64,000 nucleotides of DNA from Modicisalibacter sp033446685. Its GTDB lineage: Bacteria; Pseudomonadota; Gammaproteobacteria; Pseudomonadales; Halomonadaceae. How positions within the stretch are numbered: the stretch's first letter is position 1; every line of letters starts with the position of its first letter. Positions 51,189-60,608 of this stretch are shown piece by piece. The notes beneath the pieces were generated by a model that saw only the letters and a list, made by a program, of their open reading frames with translations, was not told the origin of the DNA and searched no databases. The stretch lies in assembly GCF_033446685.1 (NCBI RefSeq), contig NZ_JAWQLY010000004.1:248001-312000 (forward strand). The letters run 5' to 3'. The position numbers and the translations under genes are program-made.

Positions 51189-51550
51189 CTCCGCCGATCT
51201 TCCCGACCTGTGCCGCCGATCCCGGCGTGACCGCGCTGCTGGGTACGCTGCCGACGCGGCTCTACCCATTCGGCAAAGCGCCGGCCGGCGTGGCCCTGCC
51301 ATACGCCGTGTGGCGCACGGTCACCGGAGCGCCGGAGAACTACCTGGCAGATCGCCCCGACATCGACGGCGCCACGCTGCAGGTCGACGTCTACGCCGCA
51401 ACGCCCGGCGATGCCACGGCGGTGGCCGAGGCGCTGCGCGATGCCATCGAGCTCAAGGCTCACATAGTCCGCTGGGGTGGTGACGACACCGACCCCGAAA
51501 CTAGCCACTACCACGTCGCGTTCGACGTGGATTGGTGGGTGCCGCGTTGA
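51185..51550 (+). CDS. Tail completion protein (DUF3168-like)
   Basis: 121 residues: LPTRLYPFGKAPAGVALPYAVWRTVTGAPENYLADRPDIDGATLQVDVYA (family pattern; segments quoted loosely as P-Y-A-V/W and Q-V-D-V-Y). Caps the tail tube at the head side. Confidence 0.85.
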   Translation: MTPPIFPTCAADPGVTALLGTLPTRLYPFGKAPAGVALPYAVWRTVTGAPENYLADRPDIDGATLQVDVYAATPGDATAVAEALRDAIELKAHIVRWGGDDTDPETSHYHVAFDVDWWVPR

Positions 51551-51822
51551 TGCCGGGTCTACAACTGTAGACTGAGGAGGGAATGGCAAAGGGACCACTA
51601 TAGGACAAGAGAAGGCGCCGCCTCTCATTAGATGGAGTTCTATAGTGACGATGAAACTTACCTTCGAAGTGGTCGTAAACGTCCCATTCGCGCTGCTGAC
51701 GTGGCTGTGCTTAGCCCACCGGGGCAGCATATTCCTCAGGTAACCTAGAGAACGAAACCGAGCCCAGCCAAGTGCTGGGCTTTTCTATGACCATTACCCC
51801 AGCAGGGGGACAGGAGAAACGC
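51551..51822 (+). other. Structured insertion in the tail operon
   Basis: About 270 nt with no clear gene where neighbours abut. It holds: GAGGAGG plus ATG 51583 with a 6-codon frame MAKGPL; an outer repeat CACTATAG / CTATAGTG around an inner GAGAAGGC / GCCTCTC hairpin; a 38-codon frame at 51632-51748; and the terminator 51761-51785. The tube gene begins after it with its own GGAGA site. Confidence 0.5.
51761..51785 (+). terminator. Intrinsic terminator before the tube gene
   Basis: AGCCCAGC / GCTGGGCT stem with a 5-nt loop, then TTTTC. Confidence 0.75.
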
Positions 51823-52308
51823 ATGTCCATTCTCACCCAGGGCACCCAGGTGTTCATGATCGATCCTGATGACGAGACCGCGATCATCAAGATCCCCGGC
51901 GTCACCGCCTTCAACCCCGGCGGCAACCCGCGCGACCAGATCGAGGACACCAGCCTCGAAGCCACCACCTCGCGCACCTACAAGAAAGGGCTCGGCACGC
52001 CCGGCCAGGCGAGCCTGACCGTCAACGCCGACCCGCAGGAGCCTGCGCACCTGCAGCTGTACGATCTCGCCAACGATAGCGTCGACCGCAACATCAAGTT
52101 CGTGGTGGGCATGAGCGATGGCACCGAGCCGCCGACCGTCACCACCGGCGAGTTCACGCTCCCGACCACGCGCAGCTGGTTCGCGTTCGAGGGATACATC
52201 GCGGACTTCCCGTTCGACTTCGCCACCAACTCTGTCGTCAGCTCGCAGGTCAGCATCCAGCGCAGCGGCGATGGCGTCTGGACCAAGAAGGGCGCACCGG
52301 CCGCATAA
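51823..52308 (+). CDS. Major tail tube protein
   Basis: 161 residues: MSILTQGTQVFMID, ending in the VSIQRSGD segment that is common in gpV-like tube proteins. It is strongly preceded by CAGGAGAAACGC. Builds the siphovirus tail tube. Confidence 0.87.
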   Translation: MSILTQGTQVFMIDPDDETAIIKIPGVTAFNPGGNPRDQIEDTSLEATTSRTYKKGLGTPGQASLTVNADPQEPAHLQLYDLANDSVDRNIKFVVGMSDGTEPPTVTTGEFTLPTTRSWFAFEGYIADFPFDFATNSVVSSQVSIQRSGDGVWTKKGAPAA

Positions 52309-52318
52309 GGGTTAGAAC

Positions 52319-52717
52319 ATGGAACTGAGCATCGAGAGTTTGCAGAAGGAGGGGGCCTTCACCGGCCCCCCGGTCAAGCGCACGGTAACCTGGCACCAGG
52401 CGGGCGAGGAGAAGAAAGCCGACGTCTACGTGCGTCCGCTTTCGTACCACTCCGCCACCAGCGACCTGGCCACGCTGAAAGCCGAGAAGAGCGCGGCGGC
52501 CGGCCGCATCGCCGCCTGTGTCTGCAAGGCCGACGGCACGCCCGTCTTCACTATTCCGGACATCACCGGCGAGGCGGACCCCGAGCGCGGCCCGCTGAAC
52601 GGCAACCTGACCATGGCCCTGCTGGGGCTGATCGGTGAGGTGTCCGGCCTGGGAAAGACGGCGGCGGCCCCGGCGAAGTCGCCGACGAAGAAGAGATCTG
52701 GCACGAGCTCGTCATGA
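52319..52717 (+). CDS. Tail assembly chaperone (G-like)
   Basis: 132 residues when read through in frame. At 52651-52657 a GGGAAAG slippery site, read as G GGA AAG, allows a -1 shift into the next frame to give a fused chaperone of about 219 residues. This is the same heptamer as in lambda G/GT. Confidence 0.85.
   Translation: MELSIESLQKEGAFTGPPVKRTVTWHQAGEEKKADVYVRPLSYHSATSDLATLKAEKSAAAGRIAACVCKADGTPVFTIPDITGEADPERGPLNGNLTMALLGLIGEVSGLGKTAAAPAKSPTKKRSGTSSS
52651..52657 (+). other. Slippery heptamer for -1 frameshift
   Basis: GGGAAAG in the X XXY YYZ register of the G-like frame. After the shift the reading is GACGGC..., giving DGGGPGEVADEEEIWHELVM and then the next gene with no stop. Confidence 0.75.
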
Positions 52718-52977
52718 ACGGCATCGGCGGTCGAACGATCGCCGAGGCCCAGCAGCGCATCAGCTTCCCCGAGTTCAAGGCCTGGGCCGCCTATCGCAAT
52801 AAGCGCGGGTCACTGAACACCGGCATGCGCATCGAGCGCGGCGCGGCGATGCTGGCAACGCTCTATGCCAATCGTCACCGCAAGGAGAGCGATCCGGCGA
52901 GGACCATTTACGAATTCATGCCGCACCAGGACGAGCCTGCAATCAGTGTCGAACAGGCGATGGAGTCGTGGACCTGA
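52714..52977 (+). CDS. Tail assembly chaperone, T-like part
   Basis: 87 residues if started at 52714, but probably made as the C-terminal part of the frameshift product. EFKAWAAYRNKRGSLNTGMRIE is typical of GT-like tails. No clear ribosome site before 52714 supports fusion as the main product. Confidence 0.75.
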   Translation: MNGIGGRTIAEAQQRISFPEFKAWAAYRNKRGSLNTGMRIERGAAMLATLYANRHRKESDPARTIYEFMPHQDEPAISVEQAMESWT

Positions 52978-53001
52978 GCGAAATGCAGTGTAGTGCCACC
53001 G

Positions 53002-53023
53002 GCCCGCCATCGCGGGCTTTTTT
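53002..53023 (+). terminator. Intrinsic terminator before the tape measure gene
   Basis: GCCCGC-CATC-GCGGGC followed by TTTTTT. Confidence 0.8.
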
Positions 53024-53038
53024 ACGCCCGGAGTATGA

Positions 53039-55606
53039 ATGGCCACGCGATCACTCGGACAACTAACGCTTGACCTGGTCGCCCGTATTGGCGGCTTCGA
53101 GCAGCCGCTCGAGAAGGCTTCTCGCAGCAGCAAGAAGCGCATGCAGGAGATCGAGCAGAGCGGCCGGGATGCCGCCGCTGGCATTGCCACAATCGTGACT
53201 GCAGCGGCAGCCGCTGGTGCGGGCGTGCTGGCCTACTCCAACATGGCGGCCCAGTCGGCGCGCGAGCTGAAGAACCAGGCGCAGATCGCGAACACGACCG
53301 TCGAAGAAATGCAGCGCATGGGGTATGCCTGCGCGACCGTGGGCGTTCAGCAAGAGAAACTCGGCGACATCCTGAAGGACGTCAACGACCGGGTCGGCGA
53401 TTTCATGAACACCGGCGGCGGCGAGATGGCGGACTTCTTCGAGAAGATCGCCCCGAAGGTAGGGATAACCGCCGAGCAGTTCCGCAACCTGAGCGGGCCC
53501 CAGGCGCTGCAGCTCTACTTCGACGGGCTGCAGAAAGCCAACCTCAGCCAGGCTGAACTGACGTTCTACATGGAGTCGATCTCCGACGAGGCCACCGCGC
53601 TGATTCCGCTGTTGCGGAATGGCGGCGCCGGCTTCGCTGAGCTCGGCGCCGAGGCGGATGCACTGGGCATCGTGCTGACCGATGTGCAGGCGAATGCTCT
53701 CACCGACTTCGCCCATGACTTCGACCGCGTGACGGGCATCATGAAAGGCAGCGCCGATGTGGCGGTGGCCGAGCTGGCGCCGGCGATGTCGGAACTGGCC
53801 GACGAACTGGTCGGGGTCGCCGAGGCCTGGCGCAGTGGTGAATACGGCAGCCAGATCGAGGTGCTTTCGACGGCGGCCACCGTCGCCGGCGGCGCTGCAA
53901 CCGCCTACGCCGCCTACCGTGGCGCCGTCGCCGCTGCTGCTGTTGCGCAATGGGCGTTCAACGCGGCTGCCAGCGCTAACCCCATCGGCGCGCTGATCAC
54001 CGTGCTCGGCGCGGCAGGCGGTGCGCTGTATGCCTACCGCGAGGAGCTAGGTCTCACCGAAGACAAGGCCGGCGACGCCCGCGATGAGATCGACCTGCTC
54101 ACCGGCAGCGTCGAGGATCTGACCGCCGCACAGCTCGAGAACAAGAAAGTGCCGCTGGTTGCGATGCTGGTGCAGACCCAGCTCGAGGCGGCGAAGACCA
54201 AGGCGCAGCTCGATACGGTCGCGGAAGCGATTCGCGAGTCTGGGCAGCTGGATGAATTCGGCGGTGCTCGCCCGGTCGCCACCGCCGACGACATGGCCCG
54301 GGGGCGGGAACTGACCGCCCAGCTCGAGGAGCAGCGGGCGGTCATCCAGGCATCACAGGATGAGCTGGGCACGCTCGACGAGATGATCGCCACCTTCGGC
54401 AGCAGCAGGGCGGGCGATAGTGGTGGAGGCGGCGGCTCGGGAGGCGATGATGCGGCGGATGCCATTCGCAAGCAGATCGCCGCCCTCGAGCAGCAGGCGG
54501 CCACTGTTGGCATGACCGCCGAGCAGGAGACGCTCTACAAGCTGGCCACCGAGGGCGCGACTGGTGCGCAGATTGCCCAGGCTCGGGCGTCGCTCCAAGT
54601 CGTGTCAGCGTATGAGGAACAGCAAAAGGCCAGCGAGGACTACCAATCACTGGTCGCTGGCCTGCGCACCGACGAGGAGCAGCTCAACCACCAACTGCTC
54701 GAGCGTCTCGACATCCTCGACGCGGTGAAACTCTCGACCGAGGAATATCAAGAGATGGCGGCCCGCGTCGCAGATGCGGGCTTCAAGGACGCCCCCGAAT
54801 ATGGCGGCCTCGATGCCGAGGTGGGCGGCGCGTTCGGTGAGCTCGCCAAGATCGACGAGGCGGAGGAAAAGCTCCAGGAGTGGTACGACACCCAACTGGA
54901 GATGCTCGAGCAGTACCGAGAAGAGCGCACGGATCTCACCAGCCAGTGGGATGAGCAGGAGCGGCAGCTCAAGCGCGAGCACGAGGATGAGCTGGCGAGG
55001 ATCGAGCAGTCACGCCAGATGGCCCAACTCGTCGCGGCGGAATCGGTATTCGGCGATCTCACGGCGATGGCGCAGAACTTTGCCGGCGAGCAGTCAGGCA
55101 TCTATCAGGCGATGTTCGCCGTCCAGAAAGCCGCGGCGATCGCTCAGTCCGTTGTCGCCATCCAGCAGGGTATCGCCCTGGCAGCCGCCAACCCCTGGCC
55201 GATGAACCTGGCGGCGATGGCTTCGGTGGCGGCGGCCACTGCCGGCATCGTCTCCAACATCTCGGCCATCACGATGGCGGGCCAGGCGCACGACGGCATC
55301 ATGTCCGTGCCCGAGGATGGCACGTGGAACCTCAAGAAAGGCGAGCGCGTCACCACGGCCGAGACTTCGGCCAAGCTCGACCGCACGCTCGACGATGTGG
55401 CGAAGACCCAGCAGCCCGCCGCTGCCGGCAACCAGGCGCCGATCGTCAATCTCAACGAGGACGCCAGCCGGGCCGGCCAGGTATCGAGCCGGCAGCAGGA
55501 TGACGGCCGCTGGGTCCTCGACCTGGTGGTCTCCAACATCATGGGCGACGGGCAGGTGCATAAGGCGCTGACCGGTAAGTATCCGCTGAAGACGAGGGGG
55601 CGCTGA
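53039..55606 (+). CDS. Tail tape measure protein
   Basis: 855 residues, Ala-rich, with a helical N-terminus (LTLDLVARIGGFEQPLEKASRSSKK), hydrophobic blocks at about 285-330 and 700-750, and a long coiled coil (about 600-680). It sets tail length and enters the host membrane. It follows the chaperone pair, as in lambda. Confidence 0.92.
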   Translation: MATRSLGQLTLDLVARIGGFEQPLEKASRSSKKRMQEIEQSGRDAAAGIATIVTAAAAAGAGVLAYSNMAAQSARELKNQAQIANTTVEEMQRMGYACATVGVQQEKLGDILKDVNDRVGDFMNTGGGEMADFFEKIAPKVGITAEQFRNLSGPQALQLYFDGLQKANLSQAELTFYMESISDEATALIPLLRNGGAGFAELGAEADALGIVLTDVQANALTDFAHDFDRVTGIMKGSADVAVAELAPAMSELADELVGVAEAWRSGEYGSQIEVLSTAATVAGGAATAYAAYRGAVAAAAVAQWAFNAAASANPIGALITVLGAAGGALYAYREELGLTEDKAGDARDEIDLLTGSVEDLTAAQLENKKVPLVAMLVQTQLEAAKTKAQLDTVAEAIRESGQLDEFGGARPVATADDMARGRELTAQLEEQRAVIQASQDELGTLDEMIATFGSSRAGDSGGGGGSGGDDAADAIRKQIAALEQQAATVGMTAEQETLYKLATEGATGAQIAQARASLQVVSAYEEQQKASEDYQSLVAGLRTDEEQLNHQLLERLDILDAVKLSTEEYQEMAARVADAGFKDAPEYGGLDAEVGGAFGELAKIDEAEEKLQEWYDTQLEMLEQYREERTDLTSQWDEQERQLKREHEDELARIEQSRQMAQLVAAESVFGDLTAMAQNFAGEQSGIYQAMFAVQKAAAIAQSVVAIQQGIALAAANPWPMNLAAMASVAAATAGIVSNISAITMAGQAHDGIMSVPEDGTWNLKKGERVTTAETSAKLDRTLDDVAKTQQPAAAGNQAPIVNLNEDASRAGQVSSRQQDDGRWVLDLVVSNIMGDGQVHKALTGKYPLKTRGR

Positions 55607-56097
55607 TGGCTCTGGCCGAATATCCCACGGCGCTGCCGGTGCCACTGCGCGAAGGCTATGGGCTGCGTCACGTCTCGCCGCTCATGCGTACCGAGATGCA
55701 GAGCGGTCGGGAGCGGCAACGCAAGCGGTTCACATCGGTGCCCACCATGGTTTCGGTGGCCTGGCTGCTCTCCGAACATCAGGCGCAGCTGTTCGAGGCC
55801 TGGTTTCGCTTCGGCATTGCCGACGGCACGGACTGGTTCAAGTGCCCAGTTAAGACGTCGCTGGATGAGAGCGGAATCGTCAGCTGGTACGAGGTGCGGT
55901 TCACCGACATCTACAAGGGGCCTGAGCTTGTGGGCCTGGACTGGCGGATCACCGCCGAGCTCGAGATCCGCGAGCGCCAAACGCTTAGCGAATCCGACGC
56001 CATCGACCTGATGCTCGGCGTGCCGATCGGCGAGTTCAACGCCGACCTGACCGACATCGCCCACCGCTACTACACGATCCCCGGGAGTGAGGCATGA
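55606..56097 (+). CDS. Minor tail protein
   Basis: 163 residues: LREGYGLRHVSPLMRTEMQSGRERQRKRFTSVP and HQAQLFEAWFRFGI. A recurrent gene after the tape measure in this prophage type; probably part of the distal tail, the slot of lambda M. Confidence 0.75.
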   Translation: MALAEYPTALPVPLREGYGLRHVSPLMRTEMQSGRERQRKRFTSVPTMVSVAWLLSEHQAQLFEAWFRFGIADGTDWFKCPVKTSLDESGIVSWYEVRFTDIYKGPELVGLDWRITAELEIRERQTLSESDAIDLMLGVPIGEFNADLTDIAHRYYTIPGSEA

Positions 56098-56588
56098 GTA
56101 AGGCGCTGGAAATCGTCTACGCCTCGGCACCGGCGAATGAGGTGCCGATCCTGACGCTGGAGATCCTGCACCCGGCGTTCGAGGGTGGCGCGATCCGCAC
56201 CTGCAACGGCTTCGAGGACCAGACCTGCACGCTGGAGACCGGCGCCACGGTGACGTTCGAGGCATCGGGGCTCGATGTGTCGCTGCCCAAGCGCAACGCC
56301 ACCGGCCGGCAGGAGTTGAACTTCGCCATCGAGAACGTGACTGGCCGCGCCGAGCGCGCTATCCGCGACGCGCTGGAAGCGGGTGGGCAAATCGACGTGA
56401 TCTACCGCACCTTCCTCGCCAGCGATCTGTCGGCTCCGGCCGAGCCGCCGCTCAAGATGGCGCTGGTCTCGCCCAGCTTCGAGGGCGCGACCACCCAGGT
56501 CACCGCGTCCTACATGGACATGATCAATTACGCCTGGCCACGCGAGCGCTACACCATCTCGTTTGCCCCGGGCCTCAAGTACATCTGA
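56094..56588 (+). CDS. DUF1833 family tail protein
   Basis: 164 residues, beta-rich: LEIVYASAPANEVPILTLEILHPAFEGG is the DUF1833 start. Often sits between minor tail and NlpC genes, in the slot of lambda L. Confidence 0.85.
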   Translation: MSKALEIVYASAPANEVPILTLEILHPAFEGGAIRTCNGFEDQTCTLETGATVTFEASGLDVSLPKRNATGRQELNFAIENVTGRAERAIRDALEAGGQIDVIYRTFLASDLSAPAEPPLKMALVSPSFEGATTQVTASYMDMINYAWPRERYTISFAPGLKYI

Positions 56589-56591
56589 CCC

Positions 56592-57011
56592 ATGATCGAA
56601 CGTTACCTGAGCACCGCCTATGCCGATGGCGGCAGGGGGCCGCGCGTGTACGACTGCTGGGGGCTGGTGCGCGCCGCGCGCCACGAACTGTTCGGCCTGC
56701 CGCTGCTGCCCAGTTACGGGGCCATCTCGCCGGACGACAAGCGGGCGCTGACCGCGGCGTGCAACGCCGAGGCCGGCAAATTCGCCGAAGGCCCGCCGGT
56801 ACCCGGTGCGATCGTCACCGCCTGGCGCGGTCGGCTATGCGTGCATGTCGGCGTCTGCGTCATGCTCGACGGCCGCCCGGGTGTGCTCGATACCGGTCGC
56901 GCCACTGGCCCGCGCTGGCAGCCCGTCAGCGTCTTTCGCCGCCAATTCCTCAAGGTCGTCTTCCATCATGATCGAGATCTATCCGTCGATTCTGCCCGGC
57001 GCGCCGATTGA
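56592..57011 (+). CDS. NlpC/P60-like tail peptidase (K-like)
   Basis: 139 residues. Cys in VYDCWGLVRAARHELFG (about 22) and His in CVHVGVCV fit a cysteine peptidase of the NlpC/P60 type. It lacks the N-terminal Mov34 domain of lambda K. Likely a tail component used in cell-wall passage. Confidence 0.82.
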   Translation: MIERYLSTAYADGGRGPRVYDCWGLVRAARHELFGLPLLPSYGAISPDDKRALTAACNAEAGKFAEGPPVPGAIVTAWRGRLCVHVGVCVMLDGRPGVLDTGRATGPRWQPVSVFRRQFLKVVFHHDRDLSVDSARRAD

Positions 57012-59748
57012 GACCCACGCCGCCGACGGCGTGACGCTCGAGCAATGGCTTGTCGAGAACGTGCCGAGCTACCGGGCGGGCCCGCAGCAGCCTATCAGCG
57101 CCACGGTCAATGGCAGCGTTCTGGCGCCGGAGGCCTGGGCGGCTACATGGATCCGCGCGACCGACCGAGTGGAGCTGCGCGTTCAGCCGGGCGACCCGGG
57201 AACCATTTTGATCGCAGCCATTGCTGGCGCCGTGGCCATCGGCGCCGCGCTGTTGCTCAAGCCCTCGATCCCCAGCACCAACAGCAAGACGACGCGCGGC
57301 TCATCGATCTACGAGGCCAGCGCGGAAGGCAACAAACCCAAGCTGGGCGGCGTGATTCCAGAGATCGCCGGCCGCCACAAGACGTACCCCGATTACCTCA
57401 CGGCGCCGCGCCGCTACTTCGTCGACAACAAGACTCAGGCCTTGGACCTGCTGCTGTGCGTCGGCAAGGGCGAGTACCTGCTGCCAGACGCCGAGATCAA
57501 GATCGGCAGCACGCCGCTACAGTCGCTGGGTACCGACGTCGATTACCGGGTATTCGCCCCGGGCGAAAGCGTCACCAGCCATCAGGCGCACCGGAACTGG
57601 TACAACGCGCCGGAGGTGGGTGCATCCGTGGGGGCGTCCGGCCTGCGCCTCAAGGATGGACGCGACCTGACGCTGTCGCTCAATGCCGCGGCAATCTCGT
57701 TTTCAGGCAGCGAGATCACTCTCCCGTCTGGCGCTGGCACTCCGCCGGCCGACTGGGAGGTTGGAATGTTGCTCGAGGTGGATCTGTTGCAGGAGATCAC
57801 CGTCACCGACGGCGGGCAGGACATCAACGGCGTCTACCTGCGCGACATCCTGGAGGGCGAGTTTCCGGCGTTCGCCCAGGGTGATGCCATCTCGATCAGC
57901 GGCGGGTCTGCGATTGGCGGCAATTACCTGGTGCAGACGTTCACTTCGGCTGCTACCGCCGGCGAGCCCGATCAGTTGACCCTGAATAGCACGGACTCGG
58001 TGCCGACTGCGTTCCTGCCGGACGGCCTGTTCATGGCGGCGATCGACTACACCGGGGTGCGGTACCGGATCGACTCCATCGTGACCGAGGACTACCAGGT
58101 CGAGTACGAGGTCACCAATGAATCGGGCAATACCTCCACGGTCTCCGAGACGCGCACCCGCAATATCGGCTGGAGCGTGACCCGGCTCAAGCCGGACGGC
58201 ACCGAGGATAGCGGCTGGCCAGGCTTCGCCACGCAAACCACCAGCGACGCGGCGATTCGTCTCGACACCACAAGCCTCGAGGGTGGATGGACCGGCCCCT
58301 ACCTGGCGTGTCCGGAAGGGGAGACCACCCGCCTGATCGAGTGGGACGTGTTCGGGCCGTCAGGCCTCGGCTACATCGACGATGACGGCGACATCGAGAC
58401 GCGCACCCGCAAGGTCGAACTGCAGTACCGGGCCTACGGCGCGACCGAGTGGACCTCGGATGTTCGCACGCTCACCGGCAGGACCCGCGACCAGTTGGGC
58501 TGGACGTTCAGGACTGAGTTGCCGGCGGGCATCACGCCTCAGGTGCGCATGCGCCGCATCGGTGCTGAGTCCAACAGTACCCAGGCGCTCGACCGGCTCG
58601 AGTGGTACGGCCTGCGCTGCGAACTCCCGCACAAGTCCAGTTATCCCGGTGTCACCGTGCTGGCGGTCACGCTGGTCGGTAGCGATACCATCGCCAGCCA
58701 GACCGAGAACCAGATCAATTGCGTAGCCACACGGCTGTTACCAGTGCGGCAAGCTGGCGCCTGGCAACCGCCAGAAGCTACGCGCGACATCGCACCCTGG
58801 GTGGCCTATATCGCCGACTCGGTCGGTGCCGAGGTGGACTTCGACGAGCTCGACCGCCTCGACGCCATATGGCGCGGCCGGGGCGAGCACTTCGATTTCG
58901 TCACCGATGACGACAGCACGGTCAAGGAATCCCTCAACCGCGCCCTGGCGGCGGGTATGGCCGAGTTCACGCTCGACGCCGGGCAGGTTCGCCCGGTGCG
59001 GGACGAGCCGCGCACCGTCTTCGAGCACACTTACACGCCGCAGAACACCACCAAGCCGTTGCAGCGCACCGCTCAAGCGCCGCGCCCGGAAGATCCCGAT
59101 GGCGTGGAGGTGACGTTCTTCAACTCCGACACATGGAGCGAGGACACTGTGATCTGCACGCTGCCCGGCGATGCCGGCGTGAAGCTTGAAAAGCTGAGCC
59201 TCGACGGTGTGACCAACCGCACCCAGGCCTGGCGCATCGGTATGCGCGAGCGGCGCAAGCTTAAGTTCAGGCGCTGGACGAACAGTACCGAGACCGAGCT
59301 CGACGCACTGAACAGCCGATACATGAGCTACGTGGCATTGCAGGGCGACGTGCCCGGCTACGGCCAGAGCGGCTGGATCAAGGCCGTCGCCGACGAGGGC
59401 GAGGGCGTCTATCTGCTCGAGCTATCCGAGCCGCTCGATTGGCTTGACAGCGCCGACGAAAACAACCCAGACGTGTTCGGCTGGCGCCGGCCGGACGGCA
59501 CGCTTGCCGGCCCATTCACGGCCAGCCACGGCGATACCGAGTACCAGGTGCGCGTCAGCCTCGGTGAGGAGCTGCCGGATCCTGGGCAGCGAATGGAGCC
59601 GCCCCAGTTCCTGTTCGGCCCAGCCGATCGCTGGGTGTTCCCCGCACTGATCACCGACATCAGCCCCAACGGCTTCGAGAGCGTGAGCATCGAGGCCGTG
59701 AACTACGACGCCCGCGTCTACCTCGACGACGACAACGCGCCGGCGTAG
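56968..59748 (+). CDS. Host specificity protein J-like (TipJ)
   Basis: 926 residues. An I-like ubiquitin-fold N-terminus (about 1-75), a hydrophobic segment (about 78-95, ILIAAIAGAVAIGAALLL), then KPKLGGVIPEIAGRHKTYPDYLTAPRRYFV, typical of J/TipJ. ATG 56968 overlaps the NlpC end by 44 nt. Forms the tail tip for receptor contact. Confidence 0.9.
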   Translation: MIEIYPSILPGAPIETHAADGVTLEQWLVENVPSYRAGPQQPISATVNGSVLAPEAWAATWIRATDRVELRVQPGDPGTILIAAIAGAVAIGAALLLKPSIPSTNSKTTRGSSIYEASAEGNKPKLGGVIPEIAGRHKTYPDYLTAPRRYFVDNKTQALDLLLCVGKGEYLLPDAEIKIGSTPLQSLGTDVDYRVFAPGESVTSHQAHRNWYNAPEVGASVGASGLRLKDGRDLTLSLNAAAISFSGSEITLPSGAGTPPADWEVGMLLEVDLLQEITVTDGGQDINGVYLRDILEGEFPAFAQGDAISISGGSAIGGNYLVQTFTSAATAGEPDQLTLNSTDSVPTAFLPDGLFMAAIDYTGVRYRIDSIVTEDYQVEYEVTNESGNTSTVSETRTRNIGWSVTRLKPDGTEDSGWPGFATQTTSDAAIRLDTTSLEGGWTGPYLACPEGETTRLIEWDVFGPSGLGYIDDDGDIETRTRKVELQYRAYGATEWTSDVRTLTGRTRDQLGWTFRTELPAGITPQVRMRRIGAESNSTQALDRLEWYGLRCELPHKSSYPGVTVLAVTLVGSDTIASQTENQINCVATRLLPVRQAGAWQPPEATRDIAPWVAYIADSVGAEVDFDELDRLDAIWRGRGEHFDFVTDDDSTVKESLNRALAAGMAEFTLDAGQVRPVRDEPRTVFEHTYTPQNTTKPLQRTAQAPRPEDPDGVEVTFFNSDTWSEDTVICTLPGDAGVKLEKLSLDGVTNRTQAWRIGMRERRKLKFRRWTNSTETELDALNSRYMSYVALQGDVPGYGQSGWIKAVADEGEGVYLLELSEPLDWLDSADENNPDVFGWRRPDGTLAGPFTASHGDTEYQVRVSLGEELPDPGQRMEPPQFLFGPADRWVFPALITDISPNGFESVSIEAVNYDARVYLDDDNAPA

Positions 59749-59772
59749 ACCCACGCCTCAACCAACAACCGC

Positions 59773-59796
59773 AGCCCGCCACCCGGCGGGCTTTTT
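59773..59796 (+). terminator. Terminator after the J-like gene
   Basis: AGCCCGCC-ACCC-GGCGGGCT then TTTTC; classic intrinsic form. Confidence 0.8.
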
Positions 59797-59816
59797 CGTG
59801 ACTGCAGGAGCCACGC

Positions 59817-60608
59817 ATGGCCAGCAATCTCTCCCAAGCGACGACTGACGTTAACCGGCTCTCCGAACTGGTCGACTTCTTCAACAAGATATGCCTCGGC
59901 GGCGCGAGCGAAGACGCCACGCTCGACAACCAGACACGGCCTGTACTGGCCAAGTTGGCGGCGTCATTCCTGCTGGGTATGGATACCTACGCGACAGTAG
60001 CGGAAGGCTTGGCCGGCGCCGGCGAGGGCGGTTTCTTTCAAGTCGTCAGCGATGTCGACGAGGAATACACGATCCTCTACCAGAACGTGAACGGCGTCGC
60101 GATCGAGAAGAAGCGCTACCCGTCGTGGCAAATGGTCGCGCTCATCTTCCAAGCGCGGGATCGGGCGGAAGCGGCAGCGACGGCGGCCGAGCAGGATGCA
60201 AACCAGGCAGAAGCTTCCGCCAGCCAGGCAGCGACCGACGCGGCTGATGCCCGGGCGGCATCCGAGGCCAGCGGCAACATCCTGTTCTACGACACCAAGG
60301 CCGATGCCGATGCGGCAACGCTGACCGAAGACCAGATCGTGCACGTCTTCGCTGACGAGACGCGCGAAGGCCGGCAATCGCGCTACCGCGTTGAGTCCGG
60401 CGCGCTGGTTTTCAAGACCCACCCCAACGAATACGGGCGCATGTCGTCGCCGATCAGCTGGCACAGCCAGACCATCGACAAAGATTTCACCATCCCCACC
60501 GGCATGAACGGCTGGTCATTTGGACCAGAGATCACTATAGCCGACGGCGTGACTGTAACAGTCAGCGAAGGCTCTACCTGGACAATCGCTAACGGAGAGG
60601 TCCAATAA
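59817..60608 (+). CDS. Tail fiber-like protein
   Basis: 263 residues: start MASNLSQATTDVNRLSELVDFFNKI, an Ala-rich coiled coil (AEAAATAAEQDANQAEAS) and a C-terminus TIPTGMNGWSFGPEITIADGVTVTV of repeating beta strands, found in phage fibers. It overlaps the spike start by one base. Confidence 0.75.
   Translation: MASNLSQATTDVNRLSELVDFFNKICLGGASEDATLDNQTRPVLAKLAASFLLGMDTYATVAEGLAGAGEGGFFQVVSDVDEEYTILYQNVNGVAIEKKRYPSWQMVALIFQARDRAEAAATAAEQDANQAEASASQAATDAADARAASEASGNILFYDTKADADAATLTEDQIVHVFADETREGRQSRYRVESGALVFKTHPNEYGRMSSPISWHSQTIDKDFTIPTGMNGWSFGPEITIADGVTVTVSEGSTWTIANGEVQ

Noticed and set aside
51632..51748. 38-codon frame MEFYSDDETYLRSG...
   Set aside because: Reads like protein but has no ribosome site; kept only as part of the insertion finding.
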